64,000 nt of DNA from Isoetes taiwanensis (Eukaryota > Streptophyta > Lycopodiopsida > Isoetales > Isoetaceae): assembly GCA_021234155.1 (NCBI GenBank), contig JAJEKV010000008.1, positions 16,158,006 through 16,222,005 on the forward strand. Direction: 5' to 3'. Each line of letters starts with the position of its first letter. Positions within the stretch are counted from its first letter, which is position 1. The position numbers were made by a program, and so were the translations under genes. Positions 1 to 10,989 of this stretch are shown here, piece after piece. Under the pieces are notes generated by a model. The model searched no databases. It saw only the letters and a program-made list of their open reading frames with translations, and was not told where the DNA came from.

Positions 1-249
1 AATTATTTCTTAATACTACAACGAGCCCTTTGAAGGATAAGAACTCTACAACATTGAAGAAGAGATGGGGACAAGGGACGATCCCCTCTTTAAAGAAAAC
101 AAAGAAACTTAGAATGTTTAGAGTGGTTACAACTTTGCTTGGAAAGAATTACCTAGTGCAATCATAGGCTCTTCCACGGGAAGACAATCTTTGTTGGACA
201 TCCTGAAGCCTTCATGAGCAACATATTGTTGTCGAACTAAATCTTCTCG

Positions 250-1690
250 AGATTGAGGGAAAACTATCAAAATACCCCTATGAGTTTATGTAATTACCAA
301 GATGCCCCTATGAGTTTCAATTACCAAAATACCTCTGGCTCAAATAAATACACTGTATAAACTAAACATATAAACAAATTATCAATTTGCCCCTACACAT
401 AAACTTAATTACCAAAATACACCTACACATCAACTTAATCACGAAAATGCCATTACGTACCAATTCTGATCAATCTACACCAAACTTAACCATCAAAATG
501 CCCCACACACCAAGCTTAATTATGAGAGTACCCTCTACATACTAAACTTAATTACAAAATGCCCTTACATAGAATCCTACCCAATCTACACTAAATGCCT
601 CAGGAATAGAAGTTTGAATTCAACAAAGAGATTACAGAAGTCACAATCATCATTGAATTGGAGCCTTACAACTATGTGCATTGTGTCCCTACCTTCTACA
701 TTGTTGTTCCTCTTCTTTATATCTTCTTCTCTGCATATGTGTTTGGTTTTTGGACGTCCGGGAGGTCTGCGTGTGGCTGGTGGTAGCATGCCTCCAATAG
801 CTTCATCATGCACTAAAACCACAGGGAATACCGGCTCCTTGTAAATGTCGCAATAAGACTGTGTAGGAGGGAATATTGGCTCCCTGTAAGTTTTGCAATA
901 AGACTGTAGAGTATTCTGATAATTAAGTTTGGTGTGTAGGGCATTTTGTCAAATTTGGTGTAGATTGATCAAAATTGATATGCATTTTGGTAATTAAGTT
1001 TGGTGTGTAGGGTATTTTGGTAATTAAGTTTAGTGTGTAGGTGTAAATTCTCCCTTGGGCTCTGTTTTACCGACTAACAGCATACCCTAATGCTTCTCCA
1101 TTTCTCAGACGATTGATTACTGCATGGGAGACTGTACAATCTCTATTTCATTTTCACCATCTTTCACATACTAGCGCTACTGTGAGCTATTGGTGGATTC
1201 CTTTAGATGGTGGTCCTCTAGTATCTTTAGTCCATCCATAGACGTAACGTCGATGGAAATTGGCAAGTGTGCATATGATATGCGGTTTCTGACTTGGGAA
1301 GAGTTTAGAGTTCTTCACATTAAAGTGGGATTGGGCTATTTGGTGTCTTCAATTCTGCTTCCAAGAGCACAAGCGGATGCGCCTTATCTTTAGGTGGTAC
1401 ATGAGCTTGTCAAAGCATATAAAGAGGCATATAAAGAGCGTTTTCTCCCTCAAACTATAATTTAAATGTTGCATTCGGGTGGGGTGGATTTGCTCTAGTG
1501 GACACTCTCTCCACTACGTTTTTAGTTCCCATTGTACCTTATTTATAATTTTCTCTGAATAATAAAGGCTCCGCCTTCAAAAAAAAATTGATAATTTGTT
1601 TGTATATTTATTTTGAGTTAGGGCATTTTGGTAATTTTGAAACTTATAGGGGCATTTTGGTAATTACATAAATTCATAAATTCCCTTATA
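250..1690. mobile_element. Foldback (long inverted repeat) element built from AT-rich minisatellite units
   Basis: The left arm (about 250-600) is made of degenerate units around TAATTACCAAAATGCCCCTA. The same units occur in reverse complement at about 905-1049 and 1588-1685. Read on the minus strand, the right end follows the left arm from its outer edge inwards (AGGGAA..., TTTATGTAATTACCAA, GCCCCTAT, then AACAAATTATCAATTTG), so the two arms are true inverted repeats. The centre (600-905) holds two direct copies of a ~45-bp unit (about 827-868 and 872-913, GGCTCCxTGTAA...GCAATAAGACTGT). The right arm is interrupted by a separate retroposed sequence at 1050-1587. No transposase is visible, so this is a non-autonomous foldback or MITE-like element by inference. 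Small open frames inside it are ignored. Confidence 0.65.
1050..1590 (+). mobile_element. 5'-truncated poly-A retroposon (LINE-like 3' end) inside the foldback arm
   Basis: This ~540-bp segment splits the right foldback arm exactly between ...GTGTAAATT and TTGATAATTTG, which are contiguous in the left arm. It ends with AATAATAAAGGCTCCGCCTTC followed by nine A residues, and AAATT is present on both sides, as expected for a short target-site duplication. One frame, broken by stops, reads like the C-terminus of a LINE ORF2 (tryptophan-rich pieces such as YWWIPLDGGPLVSLVHP). Target-primed reverse transcription is the likely mechanism. The LINE family assignment is an inference. Confidence 0.55.
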
Positions 1691-2280
1691 CTTGAAGCAT
1701 ATTATTTGAACCTTGTAATAAGTGTATCATCTCTACCATTATTTTAGAATCTAGAGACACTGGTGCTTTGTGCCAATCCTTAATGTAACTTCTCAAGATG
1801 ATGACATTTTGTTTTCTAGTCTTGCCTCTGCACTTTTTGAAAAGTAGTTGCATCTTTGCTACACGTGTGTGAAAGCCCTCTCTACAATTTCCTTGGTATT
1901 TCAAAATGCAAATTGTAAAAGAATTTGATGGCTATACTTATCCAAAAAATCAAAAACTCTAATACTCTATTCTGATTTCAAACTTTAAATCTAAAATGTT
2001 GAGTCGATAAGAGGGTGGGAGGGAGCACAAAATAGTTCTATTTTTGCATTGCCTTCAAAATTGTTTTTGCGAAATACATAAAGTTGTCCATCATGCCAAG
2101 AGAAATTGGAAGAAATAATAAGAATGAAATTGTACCACGTGATTTTTGCAGTATCTGAGCCATATCTCTTTTTCTAATTTTGTATTTCTAGGAAAGTAAA
2201 TAAGCTAACAGGTGCTTGGATTAGAATTCAAATGGATGCATAGAACCATTAAAATCCAATGGGCAAGAATGCTTTTTTTT

Positions 2281-2320
2281 GAATTGAATGAATTTTATCG
2301 TCCATGGAGACCGATTGGCC
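2281..2320 (-). repeat. LINE 3'-end fragment (GAATA-tailed family)
   Basis: The segment TTTTATCGTCCATGGAGACC followed by GATTGGCC is the reverse complement of the conserved 3' end of the larger LINE copies at 24.8, 31.8 and 41.8 kb. It abuts a degenerate GAATT/GAATG run corresponding to the pentanucleotide tail. Only the terminal ~40 bp remain, so this is a severely 5'-truncated copy or relic. Confidence 0.55.
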
Positions 2321-2794
2321 TATTTAGAGTTTTCTAGTCATGATCAAACACCCAAATAGGATGGTATGATCTGCTTACCAAAAAAAAGGAAAAGAGAAGA
2401 ATCATGCAAGTTTGTGGTAGGGCATAGTGACGTGAGAGTAGAGAACAAGGCCAAGACATAAAAATGCGAAGAAAAGGCGCCACAAGCATATCCATGAAAG
2501 TCCAATGTAGTGGTCGTGGCCCTTGCTTTTTGACAATCATGCACCTTCCAAGTTCCAAGAAGCAACAAAAAAGAAGCTTCTATCAACGCCATAAATATTG
2601 CACAACAATACTGACACGGGCAATTGTGAAGCGCACCTCTCTGTCGCCTTAAGCCTTCCAAGGTAAATAAGTTCACCAAAATAGTGTCTCTTGTTATGCC
2701 ATTCAATGTTTTGATTCACAAGTGGGGTAGACGGAATCGTTGTCTTATGGCCTTTTTTTATACTAGCATGTATGGGAATGAGCAAATAGGAGTT

Positions 2795-2932
2795 AAGTGG
2801 AGAAATACAAGATCTATGTAATCTGGTGCCTCTTAATATCAACGATGCATCTTTTAGGAATTGAGTCAAGAAATACAAGATCTGTATACCTGTGCCCCTT
2901 TAACATCAGTTCATCTTTGAGAATATTTTCTA
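2795..2932 (+). repeat. Imperfect ~70-bp tandem duplication upstream of the HGP-rich exon
   Basis: AGAAATACAAGATCT recurs at about 2800 and 2871. It is followed in both copies by GTA, a TGTGCC/TGGTGCC word, CTT(T)AA(C/T)ATCA and CATCTTT. The duplication lies just 5' of the splice-acceptor-like TTTGCAG at 2960-2966, so it probably belongs to an intron or leader of the next gene. Confidence 0.6.
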
Positions 2933-2966
2933 GACTTGCTAATGATTATCTCTTTTCAATTTGCAG

Positions 2967-3240
2967 AAGCGGAGAAAAGAACACCATGGTTCATGGGCAT
3001 CCACATGGTCCAGGTCCACATCATGGACCACCTGGACCAGGTCCACATCCTGGGCCGCCTGGGCCACCTGGACCAGGTCCACATCCTGGGCCTCCTGGGC
3101 CAGGGCCACATCCTGGCCCACCTCCTCCTCCTGGACCACATCCTGGGCCTGGACCTCATCCTGGCCCTCCAGGGCCACCTGGGCCGGGCCCACATCATGG
3201 ACCTGGACCCCATCATGGGCCACCCCCTCCTCGTTTCTGA
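2967..3240 (+). CDS. His/Gly/Pro-rich low-complexity protein, probable last exon
   Basis: This is a short exon encoding a collagen-like, strongly repetitive His-Gly-Pro-rich tail (GPHPGPPGPPGPGPHP and variants) that ends PPPPRF-stop. The upstream TTTGCAG just before 2967 looks like a splice acceptor. A downstream ATG at 2986 would give a product of about 84 residues, MVHGHPHGPG onward. No in-frame signal peptide with an ATG start is seen; upstream frames reach back only to a GTG, which is not a eukaryotic start. The DNA is a minisatellite of ~18- and 36-bp units, which keeps all three forward frames open, so the frame choice rests on composition (resemblance to plant HGP- and proline-rich proteins) and on the stop. 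AT-rich sequence containing ATAAATAAATGA follows at about 3270 and could be a polyadenylation signal. The function is unknown; a cell-wall or metal-binding role would be speculation. Confidence 0.45.
3006..3228 (+). repeat. GC-rich minisatellite (GGTCCACATCCTGGGCCxCC units)
   Basis: Degenerate 18-bp units, CCACATCCTGGGCC(T/G)CCT with CCACCTGGACCAGGT, repeat about ten times and underlie the HGP-rich protein sequence. The tract is far more GC-rich than its surroundings. Unit-length variation is the likely source of length polymorphism. Confidence 0.8.
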
Positions 3241-3244
3241 ACCT

Positions 3245-5860
3245 TCTAGCTAGAATGTCTATATGCTTATAAATAAATGACCCCTTTGTTGTGTTTAATT
3301 TTCGTTCTTGATGTCATGTGAATTCTTCATTATGTTAAGTTGATGCTTGATAGTAGAATGTTACACATTTAATCCAACTCACATAAGTAGCCCTCATTTC
3401 GGCATGATTTCTTGGTAGGAATAGATAGAGCGTACTCTACTTTTGCGTCATTATTTTTGTGCAATCTTAAAGGTATTGCTTTTTTTGTCCAACGTTTTAT
3501 TGCCTTTTGGAAGCCATTGTTTAGAGGGTGGGTTTTGGGGATTTGATGGCATGGATTTCTGTGGAGAAATATTTTGATGTTCTATAGTTAAAGGTGTGGA
3601 TTCTTTGTAGGGTAGAATACTCAGCATATGTTGTTTGGGGGGTGGGGGTTTTGGATGGGGGGGATATCTTCTTGTTATTCTGATGGTATTATTTGTAAAG
3701 AAATATCAATAAGGTCAGGAGGAAAGTGATGGCAATTGGGACAAGAAGAAAGGTCTAGCATGTGTTCAAATGGCGAGAAACGTGAACATGCATAACTTGA
3801 GGGTAGAATTTGAGAATATCATATACTAAATGACTTTGTACGTACATGAAATATTACAGCCTTGCGTAGTACTAGATTGTCTGCTAATAAATCAACCATC
3901 CTCGTGATGGACTCGCAATATGGATTAAAACTTCTGATACAGACTGGCTTTTTTATTCATTCATCTCGGCAGGTTTGGTACATTAGTTAAGAGTGGGTAG
4001 GCATGCATTGCTAGCTACCAAATAACATAAGAGGAAAATGAAATATAATATATAATACAAACAACTTCACAATTGAGTTGCCAAAATAAACTAAGTATGT
4101 CGAGATGCTAGATGATGTACTTGCTGATGGCTTATCATCAGGATTAAAAAACCCCGCCCTTTTATGTTTTTGAAGAAAAACCCTAGTGATAATCACTGAA
4201 CAAGGGCTTGGACAATCGTAAGGCTACTACATCGTCCTCAAGAAAACCCACGATAACAAGAAGCCGAAGGCACATGTCATCCTAATACCTGCCTATCACA
4301 AACAATAAGACACACACAAAAAACTTTTAAAATAAAGGGGCTGGTCACATGGGCCACGCGATAAAAAAACATTTACGAAATAAAGGATATCCATGCATGC
4401 CATGCGAAACAACAATAAACAATACAATATAAAATAACAAACAATATGGAAGTTGGGTCATCATCGTGCATTTGTGTGCCGCCACGTGTCTTCGCCAATA
4501 ATGCGGAATGGAAGTTGGGGCATCCATTCATGGCGTGAGGGTAAAAATTGCATGTCACAGTAAACGGTAGGTGGAAGATTTTAGGGTTAGGTTAGCTCAC
4601 CGGACTGAAGCCCCTTTCGAAGCTTCTTGGGATCTATCGCAGAGCTCCATCCGATGCTTGAAGCTTCGTCAATCCTCGCCTAAAACCGCTTGAAGCTTTG
4701 GATCTTGCCGGATCTATCGCCGCAGTAACATGATTTCTTTGTTTGAAGAACACAATTTGCTACTCAAGAACATGATTTGATGTTGAAGAACACGAATTGC
4801 TCTTGAAGAAGAACGATTTGATCTTTGAAAAACATGATTTGATGCAAGAACACGAGCTTGCTGGAGAAAAATCTGATTCCCCAACTTCCATATTGTAGGG
4901 GAAGGGAAGCAGGGGCTCCCCTTCCCCTATACATAATTTAGGGAGCGAGGGTGGGATCAAGAAGGAAAAAAAAAACCTCTGTACGAAGAAGAGATTAAGA
5001 CTCCTGCAATAAAAAGTGAAGTCAATGGCTCAAACCAGCATGCATGCTCGTTCTCCCTAGAATATTCGTCCAGTAGTTTGAATTGATTCCATCTAATCAG
5101 CGCAATTTTTCATTTGATAGCATTTGATTGGAGCATTCGAGAATTGCACCTTCCACGTAGTTAATTATAGAAAAAGCACAAGATAAGTTATAGGTTTGAG
5201 AAGATGCATTTTTGGCGAACAGGACTATATATGATGCAGGAGTTGGAATGAAAGAGGAAAAACATCTCGCAAGTTCAACCTGAGCTTAGATGGTGTCTGG
5301 TAGAACTTCAGCAACATGCGTTCATAGAATGCCCTATATCTCAGTCACTCCAACAACAATATGGGATCCATGTTCATGCGGTTTCAAAATTGTCATTCAT
5401 TGAGCATGAGAAAGCTGGCATAGAATTAATTTTATTTAACCTATAAAATGCATGTAATATGCAACTATGTGGGAGAAATGGGTGAGTGCGTATTGCTGTG
5501 ATTATATTACAAGAGAATACAACATAATTATTGACATTATATACAAGCATTATTATTCTTCCTATGCTTTCCAGCATCCTCGCTTTAGCATTGTTCCATT
5601 CTACCTGCACCAACTGTGCTTATGTAGTAGCAAACCACTGGGATCTCATTACAAACACTGGAAGGGTTACAGTTTGTGCACGCTTTGGTCCCTTTACCAG
5701 GAGCTATACACAAGTACATGCTGCAGAAAGCTAGCACCGCGTATTTTGTTCTTCTTGATTGGAATACAATTTAAGGTTGTGAACTGCTACTTCTCTCAAA
5801 AAAGCATGCAGTACAAACCAGGAGGATGCAGGAAAAGCACCAAACAGAATGTCCATTGTA
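3245..5860. other. Intergenic, no gene supported
   Basis: This stretch is AT-rich with no open frame resembling a known protein. It has a G-rich patch at 3630-3665. At 4740-4860 lies an array of about seven degenerate ~20-25-bp units based on GAAGAACA(C/T)GATTTG. A weak match to the LINE 3' region (GGATTAAAAAACCCC) occurs near 4141. Nothing else can be annotated from the sequence alone. Confidence 0.5.
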
Positions 5861-5862
5861 CA

Positions 5863-8272
5863 CTAAACTATACTTCCACCCTGGAGCGCCAGTTGTTGCT
5901 TGAGCTTGGCTATTTTGTTTACAAGGTCCAGCTTCTCTTTTTCAAGAATTACCATTTCTACCTGTTACCAAACAAATAACTCTTCCTTTAGCATGTGTTT
6001 TTCTGTAGTATGGGCTTAAGTAACCTCTCAATGGGTGGTTTACTTTACACCACTAGAAAGATATTTTGAATAATCCAAAATTAACTATGAATGGAACTGG
6101 AGGAAGCTCCATATTTAGAAAAGATGATTGATCTACTCTTATTTTCATCCTAACCAACCATGATTCAACCCTAGACCTCCATATGCTCTTCTTAATCTCT
6201 CTATTTTTCAGGGTTAATTTTCCTACATTAGTCTAGTACCAAAATACCTGATTGCTTCAGCAAGCTCTGTTCATGAGCATCTAGATAAAGTCTCTCTCTA
6301 CTAGCTTTAAGATGTCAAGCCCATCCTATGAAAATAAACCTACCTTAAATGATCCTAAATTAAGATCAGTAGTGCGCTTCTCTAAATATTACGACTGCAG
6401 ACTGATATTAGCTGTTATGATAATGGCTAAGAGGCTTTAGTAAAAAAAAAAAAAGAAATAATGCTCTAGCATCTACTTTCCAGCAAAAAGGGTTACTAGA
6501 CGTGGTCTTGCTACTCCACAAATAGTCCAACCTGCGTCCTCTCATTTATAGTTATGACTAGATGAAGAATTCTAATGTGTTAACTAGGTGAGGTGTTCCT
6601 TACTCAGAAAAATACAAACTAACGATATTGAAATAAGAAAAAGACAAACCATTTGTGGTGCTGTAGCCAACGCTTGAAACATCGCCTCTTGAGAACATCG
6701 CATGCTAAGTTGCCGATTGTTGCGAACTGCATATATGTTCTCTAAAGCTAGTGCTCTGACAATTGTCCCACCTGTTTCTTTCTCAAATTTATCCATTTCC
6801 TCTGGTCTAAATACACATAGATACACAGCCCAGAATGCCTGTCGCCAAAAGTTAAGATAAACAAGGCAACAAATACAAAATGTCAAGAAACAGCGCCCAG
6901 CAACACGTTTGTGCGTGTGCGTCATGTATGTAGTGCCGATGAGTAGATAGATTACAAATGCCACAAAAGCACTTTCACATGCATCTTCATATTCCCTTGT
7001 TAACAATAGATCTTTCTTTCTCCTTAATCGACAGAGGAAAATGAGGATAGCAGAAAAGTAGAATATTGGTATACTGAAAAATGTGCCAAGCTTCCATCCC
7101 TGCTTGAGCGCACAGTAGCCTTTACTATAAAAATAAATATCATTCATTAAGGTTATATACGAATATTACAACAATAATAAACATAGAAGTCGATATGCAA
7201 CAGGACTACCTCTTTACATGAATGCACAGAAACTAGAAAGATCAACCGACTTACATTGTGACAGGAATACCAAGTTTGATCTTAAAAAAGACACATAGTT
7301 GCACAAATAAAGGAATATGATTTGAAGCTACACATGCTCCGTCTTAGGGCCCTAAGGTAATGGTTTTCAGTCTGGGTCTTCTTATCATAGATCGTTATAT
7401 CAAACTATCATGACTTAACGGACATAATAAAATACTTCTGCAATCATGATAATTAAGCAACAACAATATAATACAAAGGGAAGAGAATCATCTATGCAAT
7501 GGGCAATCAGACTTAATACTCTAGTATGCTGAAGATTCATTATGGCATCTAACACATTCCATTCAACAAACGTATGATCTATCAGGTCCATACAAGTCCA
7601 TTTCTGCCAGTAGAACTTCAAGTTGAGAGCTATTAAAATTACAGGCCAGTGTGTGAGATGACTATAAACTTGCAGGTCTCTTCAACATAATTACGTTGAA
7701 GAGGAGTTTAGGGTTACCTTTTAGAGGAGCAAAACTGTGGTAAAATGGAAAGCAGAAGAGTAAAATTACCTCGGATCAAAAGCATGTAATACCGATGCAA
7801 AGATGCAAAGTACAATGGCTGGAGTAAGTGAGAGAATGCTCCAAATGGAATGCCTCCAGCTAAGCTCTTCGGTAGAGTGCAATTTATAAATCTGTTCGCT
7901 GGCCACTGTATACAAGATATTCATCCTCTGTAATCTCATCATAATGCAGACCAACCAAGGACAGAAACCAAAAGCGAGTTGCAGCCAGAACGACCAAAGT
8001 GTACAGTTTCTAAGAACAACATGATTTCTGTCAAAATGGTTGTTGGTAACAAATGAAGAAGTAATCCAAATGGTTCCTGCAAGTGAACATCCTAATATGA
8101 GATCCACCCCTCCTTGAGCCCGAAAATAATATCGATGTTTGTTGAGAAGGATCACAACATTAGCAAATCCAAAAGGGATGAATAACGCTGAAGCTAAACT
8201 TGCAAGGACCCAGTCTAAGGCTTGTTGGGGACAATCTCTGGGGTATCCATGTTGTTCACAAGATGAAAGCAT
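5863..8272 (-). CDS. Seven-transmembrane protein, RGS1-like N-terminus, C-terminal coiled coil, no RGS domain
   Basis: There are three exons with GT-AG borders and matched phases: 8272-7770, 7124-6650 and 5961-5863. Together they give 1077 nt (358 aa and a stop). The start is the first ATG of the long frame; upstream the frame reaches only a GTG. The product begins MLSSCEQHGYPRDC, a short Cys-containing ectodomain like that of plant RGS1. Seven hydrophobic spans follow: four in exon 1 (including LWSFWLQLAFGFCPWLVCIM) and three in exon 2 (the last near CFLTFCICCLVYLNFW). A charged cytosolic tail (FRPEEMDKFEKETGG) leads into exon 3, a heptad-like helix (VEMVILEKEKLDLVNKIAKL) ending QGGSIV-stop. 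Plant RGS1 has about 250 residues of 7TM followed by an RGS domain that accelerates Galpha GTPase; no such domain fits between the exons. A 7TM receptor-like protein or a diverged RGS1 relative is inferred. The exon structure is well supported and the family assignment is tentative. Confidence 0.7.
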
Positions 8273-9379
8273 ATCTGAGCATTTGAAACAATCAGAAAGG
8301 AAGAAGCTGAACTTTAAATATAGCAGACCAAAGATCACAAAGAATGGTCCGGAAGCTTGAACCAGGAAGGAAAAAATTCAGAGCTCGGAAGTCCTGCCCC
8401 TTGACCGTTTATTTCATCTGAAATCTGGATTTGAAGGTCTCAGTCTGGCGGCCTTGAAGCTCCCAGGAAGCGTAGATTGTAGGCTAAGTGTGGTTTGTTG
8501 AAGTCATAATAATTACATAATTTAATGGGAAAGGAACTATGAATGGGTTAGTAATAAATTTTAGACATGTGTTGAAACTTTCTAGTCCCATTGGAAAATT
8601 TCCTACGGTTACTTTGACCAGTCTGATATCTTACATTTAGAGCCTGAACTTTTGATTATCTTAATAGAAAACCACAAAGAACACTTGCAGAAACGATTCG
8701 TAAGATACACTAACTTAATCGAAAATTTTGCAATTTCAACCGGGTGGTTTATAGTGTTCCCCGGACTTTGCCCAACACTAGTGGGTGCTTACCTTGGGAA
8801 ATATCTTCGGGTGAGATCCCACTAAGGTTTGCAACAGACGATTTGTGAACTTTTTTTAAAGGTTGGGTTTTTCTTTTGATTTTTTTGGGTTTTGTGGGCA
8901 TGGTTTTTTTTAGGAAGTTTCAGCTTTTATTTGTGCTTCTTCATGCTGTCGGATCTGGCTCCTTTGGATTTTTGTGCAGGACGTGGAGATGATGGCCAGA
9001 GTTACCATCTAACTGCATCTAGGACTAGATTCGACACCATCTGGGCCGGATTTTGCCCTGGGTTTCAGGGCTCCCCGATCTGGCTGTGGATTCTTCATCT
9101 TCTTGCATTTGTGTTCTTGGTTCAAGTTTCTTCTGGATATCCATTTATTGTTTCAGTTCTTGTTTCAAGCCAGATCAGCAGGGGACACGTTGTTGGCTTA
9201 CATACAAGTGTTCTTAGTTTGCATCTCTGTGATGCGCTTTGTGGTTTCACTTTAAATTGCCTATTCCATTCCACGTCATCCCATGGTTTTAAGTGCATTT
9301 ATATCATTGGCGTCTAATGTTAAGTTCAAAAAAATAACAAAGAGGTTGCACTTAGGCGATAAGGTTGCACTTAGACAAT

Positions 9380-9412
9380 AAAAAATATCCACTGCATTGG
9401 ATATTTTTTATT
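9380..9412. repeat. Perfect short hairpin, TAAAAAATATCCA stem
   Basis: AAAAAATATCCA and TGGATATTTTTT form a 12-bp perfect stem around a short CTGCAT loop. Immediately upstream, AGGTTGCACTTAG(G/A)C(G/A)ATAA occurs twice in tandem (about 9343 and 9363). This could be the end of a small transposable element or a transcript hairpin. Confidence 0.6.
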
Positions 9413-9505
9413 TTTTTAATTTTGACGTGGCACTAAAAGTCGCGTAAAAGAAACCTTTGACGCGAATCATTTAACGGCATGGCAATTGGATGTATACAGG
9501 AATGT

Positions 9506-9606
9506 CAATTTGACATTCTTGAGATGGAACTAGGTGACGCGCTCTTTGAGCGACCCCCAGAGCGCAGAGCGCTGTTGACATCTCAAGAATGTCAAGTAAA
9601 TTGACA
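9506..9606. repeat. Inverted repeat with a GC-rich inner stem-loop
   Basis: CAATTTGACATTCTTGAGAT at 9506 pairs with ATCTCAAGAATGTCAA...ATTG ending near 9604, with a 4-nt insertion in the right arm. The loop carries its own stem (GCGCTCT at about 9539 and AGAGCGC at about 9560). The nested structure suggests a MITE-like insertion. Confidence 0.6.
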
Positions 9607-10989
9607 TTACTATAATGTGGAAGCAATCTAGTTGCAATTCTGAGGCCAAGAATGCAAGTAAAACTCCAAGAATGCAAGGTAAATGCAGAGAATATAGGAT
9701 AAAAGCCAAGAATGTTTTGTAAATGTTGTTGTTCTTCTCTGTAAAATTTCTATGCGACATTCCTGGAGATCAGATATGCCAGATGCCACAATGTCATTGG
9801 ATTTGTGGGCAGGATTACAACTAGATTGCTTTTATGTCACGAAGATATTGCACGTATCAAAATTGCCAATGAAGAAATGAAAGAGGAACCGAGATTTCAA
9901 GGAATAGATGTTTTGCACAAATTGCTGCTCAATCCAAATGAAAGCAGGGTATTGTGGGTATAGGTCCATATCTGCACAACATTATAAATAAAACAAATTA
10001 TTACGTGGAGGAAATAGTTGTGCACGTGTAAGAAAGTAAACCATCGCTATCAGTATCATGAAACCACGAAATCTCTGCCACCATATCTAGATTCCATCAT
10101 CACAATAGAACTGATGTATTTGAGAAAAATGCAAACAATATTATGGCTTGGCGTTATTCCAAATCTCGATCATTTGATACTTCAAAATCAATGATGCCTA
10201 CAGCTATGCAGTTGTTTACCTTCATGTTAAGCTAAATGAAAGGAACAAAATGTTGTGAGACATCTATTTAATCAAATACATGTATGTGGTGCATATGCCC
10301 GATCCCAGCATATAATTCAATTCTTATGTTTACTTTTGCAGGAGCTTTTTGAATGAATGTCTTATGAACTGCTGCCTAAACTTATTAGCTGTAGATACAA
10401 AGTGCACATTTCCACCAAACGCAGTCATAACTGTATCATATCGTGCACATCACCTTTATCATTTTAGAATCCTTATAATGCCTGCAAAAGAGCAAGGCAG
10501 TAAGAAAAACTGTAAATACTGTAGCCAAAGTATATCTGGTTCAATGAAGCCAAATGTACAAAGACAAAGTAGTTATGATATGCAAACTCATATGCATAGA
10601 CTAGCAACAACTTTTTGACATTAAATTCGATTATTCATGTTATTCAGCCATAGACACCTAATGCAAAACTCAATAAGAATCCCCATATTTGCTTAAAAAA
10701 TTATGCGTAACTATAATATAATCTAAATAAACAGCAATAATTATAATAAAGAAACAACAATAATTACGCATACTTATAATAAGCAAATCACTTATATCAT
10801 TCATTAACTAAGAAACCTCGACAAGCAAGGTTTGAAAAAAATTATGTTGATGAGATTAACTAAATCATGTCCTAGAGCAAGGCATTTATAAAATCCTAAA
10901 ACTCAACGACTTTAATAATAAGCTTACCTTCGATGTCAACAAGGACTGGATTACGAGAGAAGAGACACGTTCTACACATGTAAGTGACT

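Larger units (their letters stand above)
8273..10989. other. Intergenic with several hairpin-forming repeats
   Basis: This region contains the presumed promoter of the minus-strand 7TM gene (8273 upward) and no other supported gene. A G/T-rich frame at 8892-9317 lacks an ATG and resembles no known protein. Two palindromic structures (9380-9412 and 9506-9606) and short tandem units (9645-9730, CCAAGAATGCAAGTAAA-like) are listed separately. A short plus-strand frame at 9837-9960 reads plausibly (ARIKIANEEMKEEP) but has no identifiable gene context. Confidence 0.4.

Noticed and set aside
614-844. 76-codon plus-strand frame with a hydrophobic stretch
   Set aside because: It lies inside the foldback element loop, overlaps an equally long antisense frame and shows no family resemblance.
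2939-3272. Alternative long frames on both strands over the HGP-rich exon
   Set aside because: These are shadows of the minisatellite, which lacks stop codons in most frames.
4141-4190. Possible additional LINE 3'-end relic (GGATTAAAAAACCCC)
   Set aside because: Only a short low-complexity match; the diagnostic GGAGACC...GGACGAT block is absent.
8892-9317. 141-codon plus-strand frame, hydrophobic
   Set aside because: It starts at GTG, not ATG, is rich in T-driven hydrophobic codons and resembles no known protein.
9837-9960. Coding-like plus-strand piece (ARIKIANEEMKEEP then FQGIDVLHKLLLNPNES)
   Set aside because: Composition is attractive, but no start, splice partners or homologous family could be identified.
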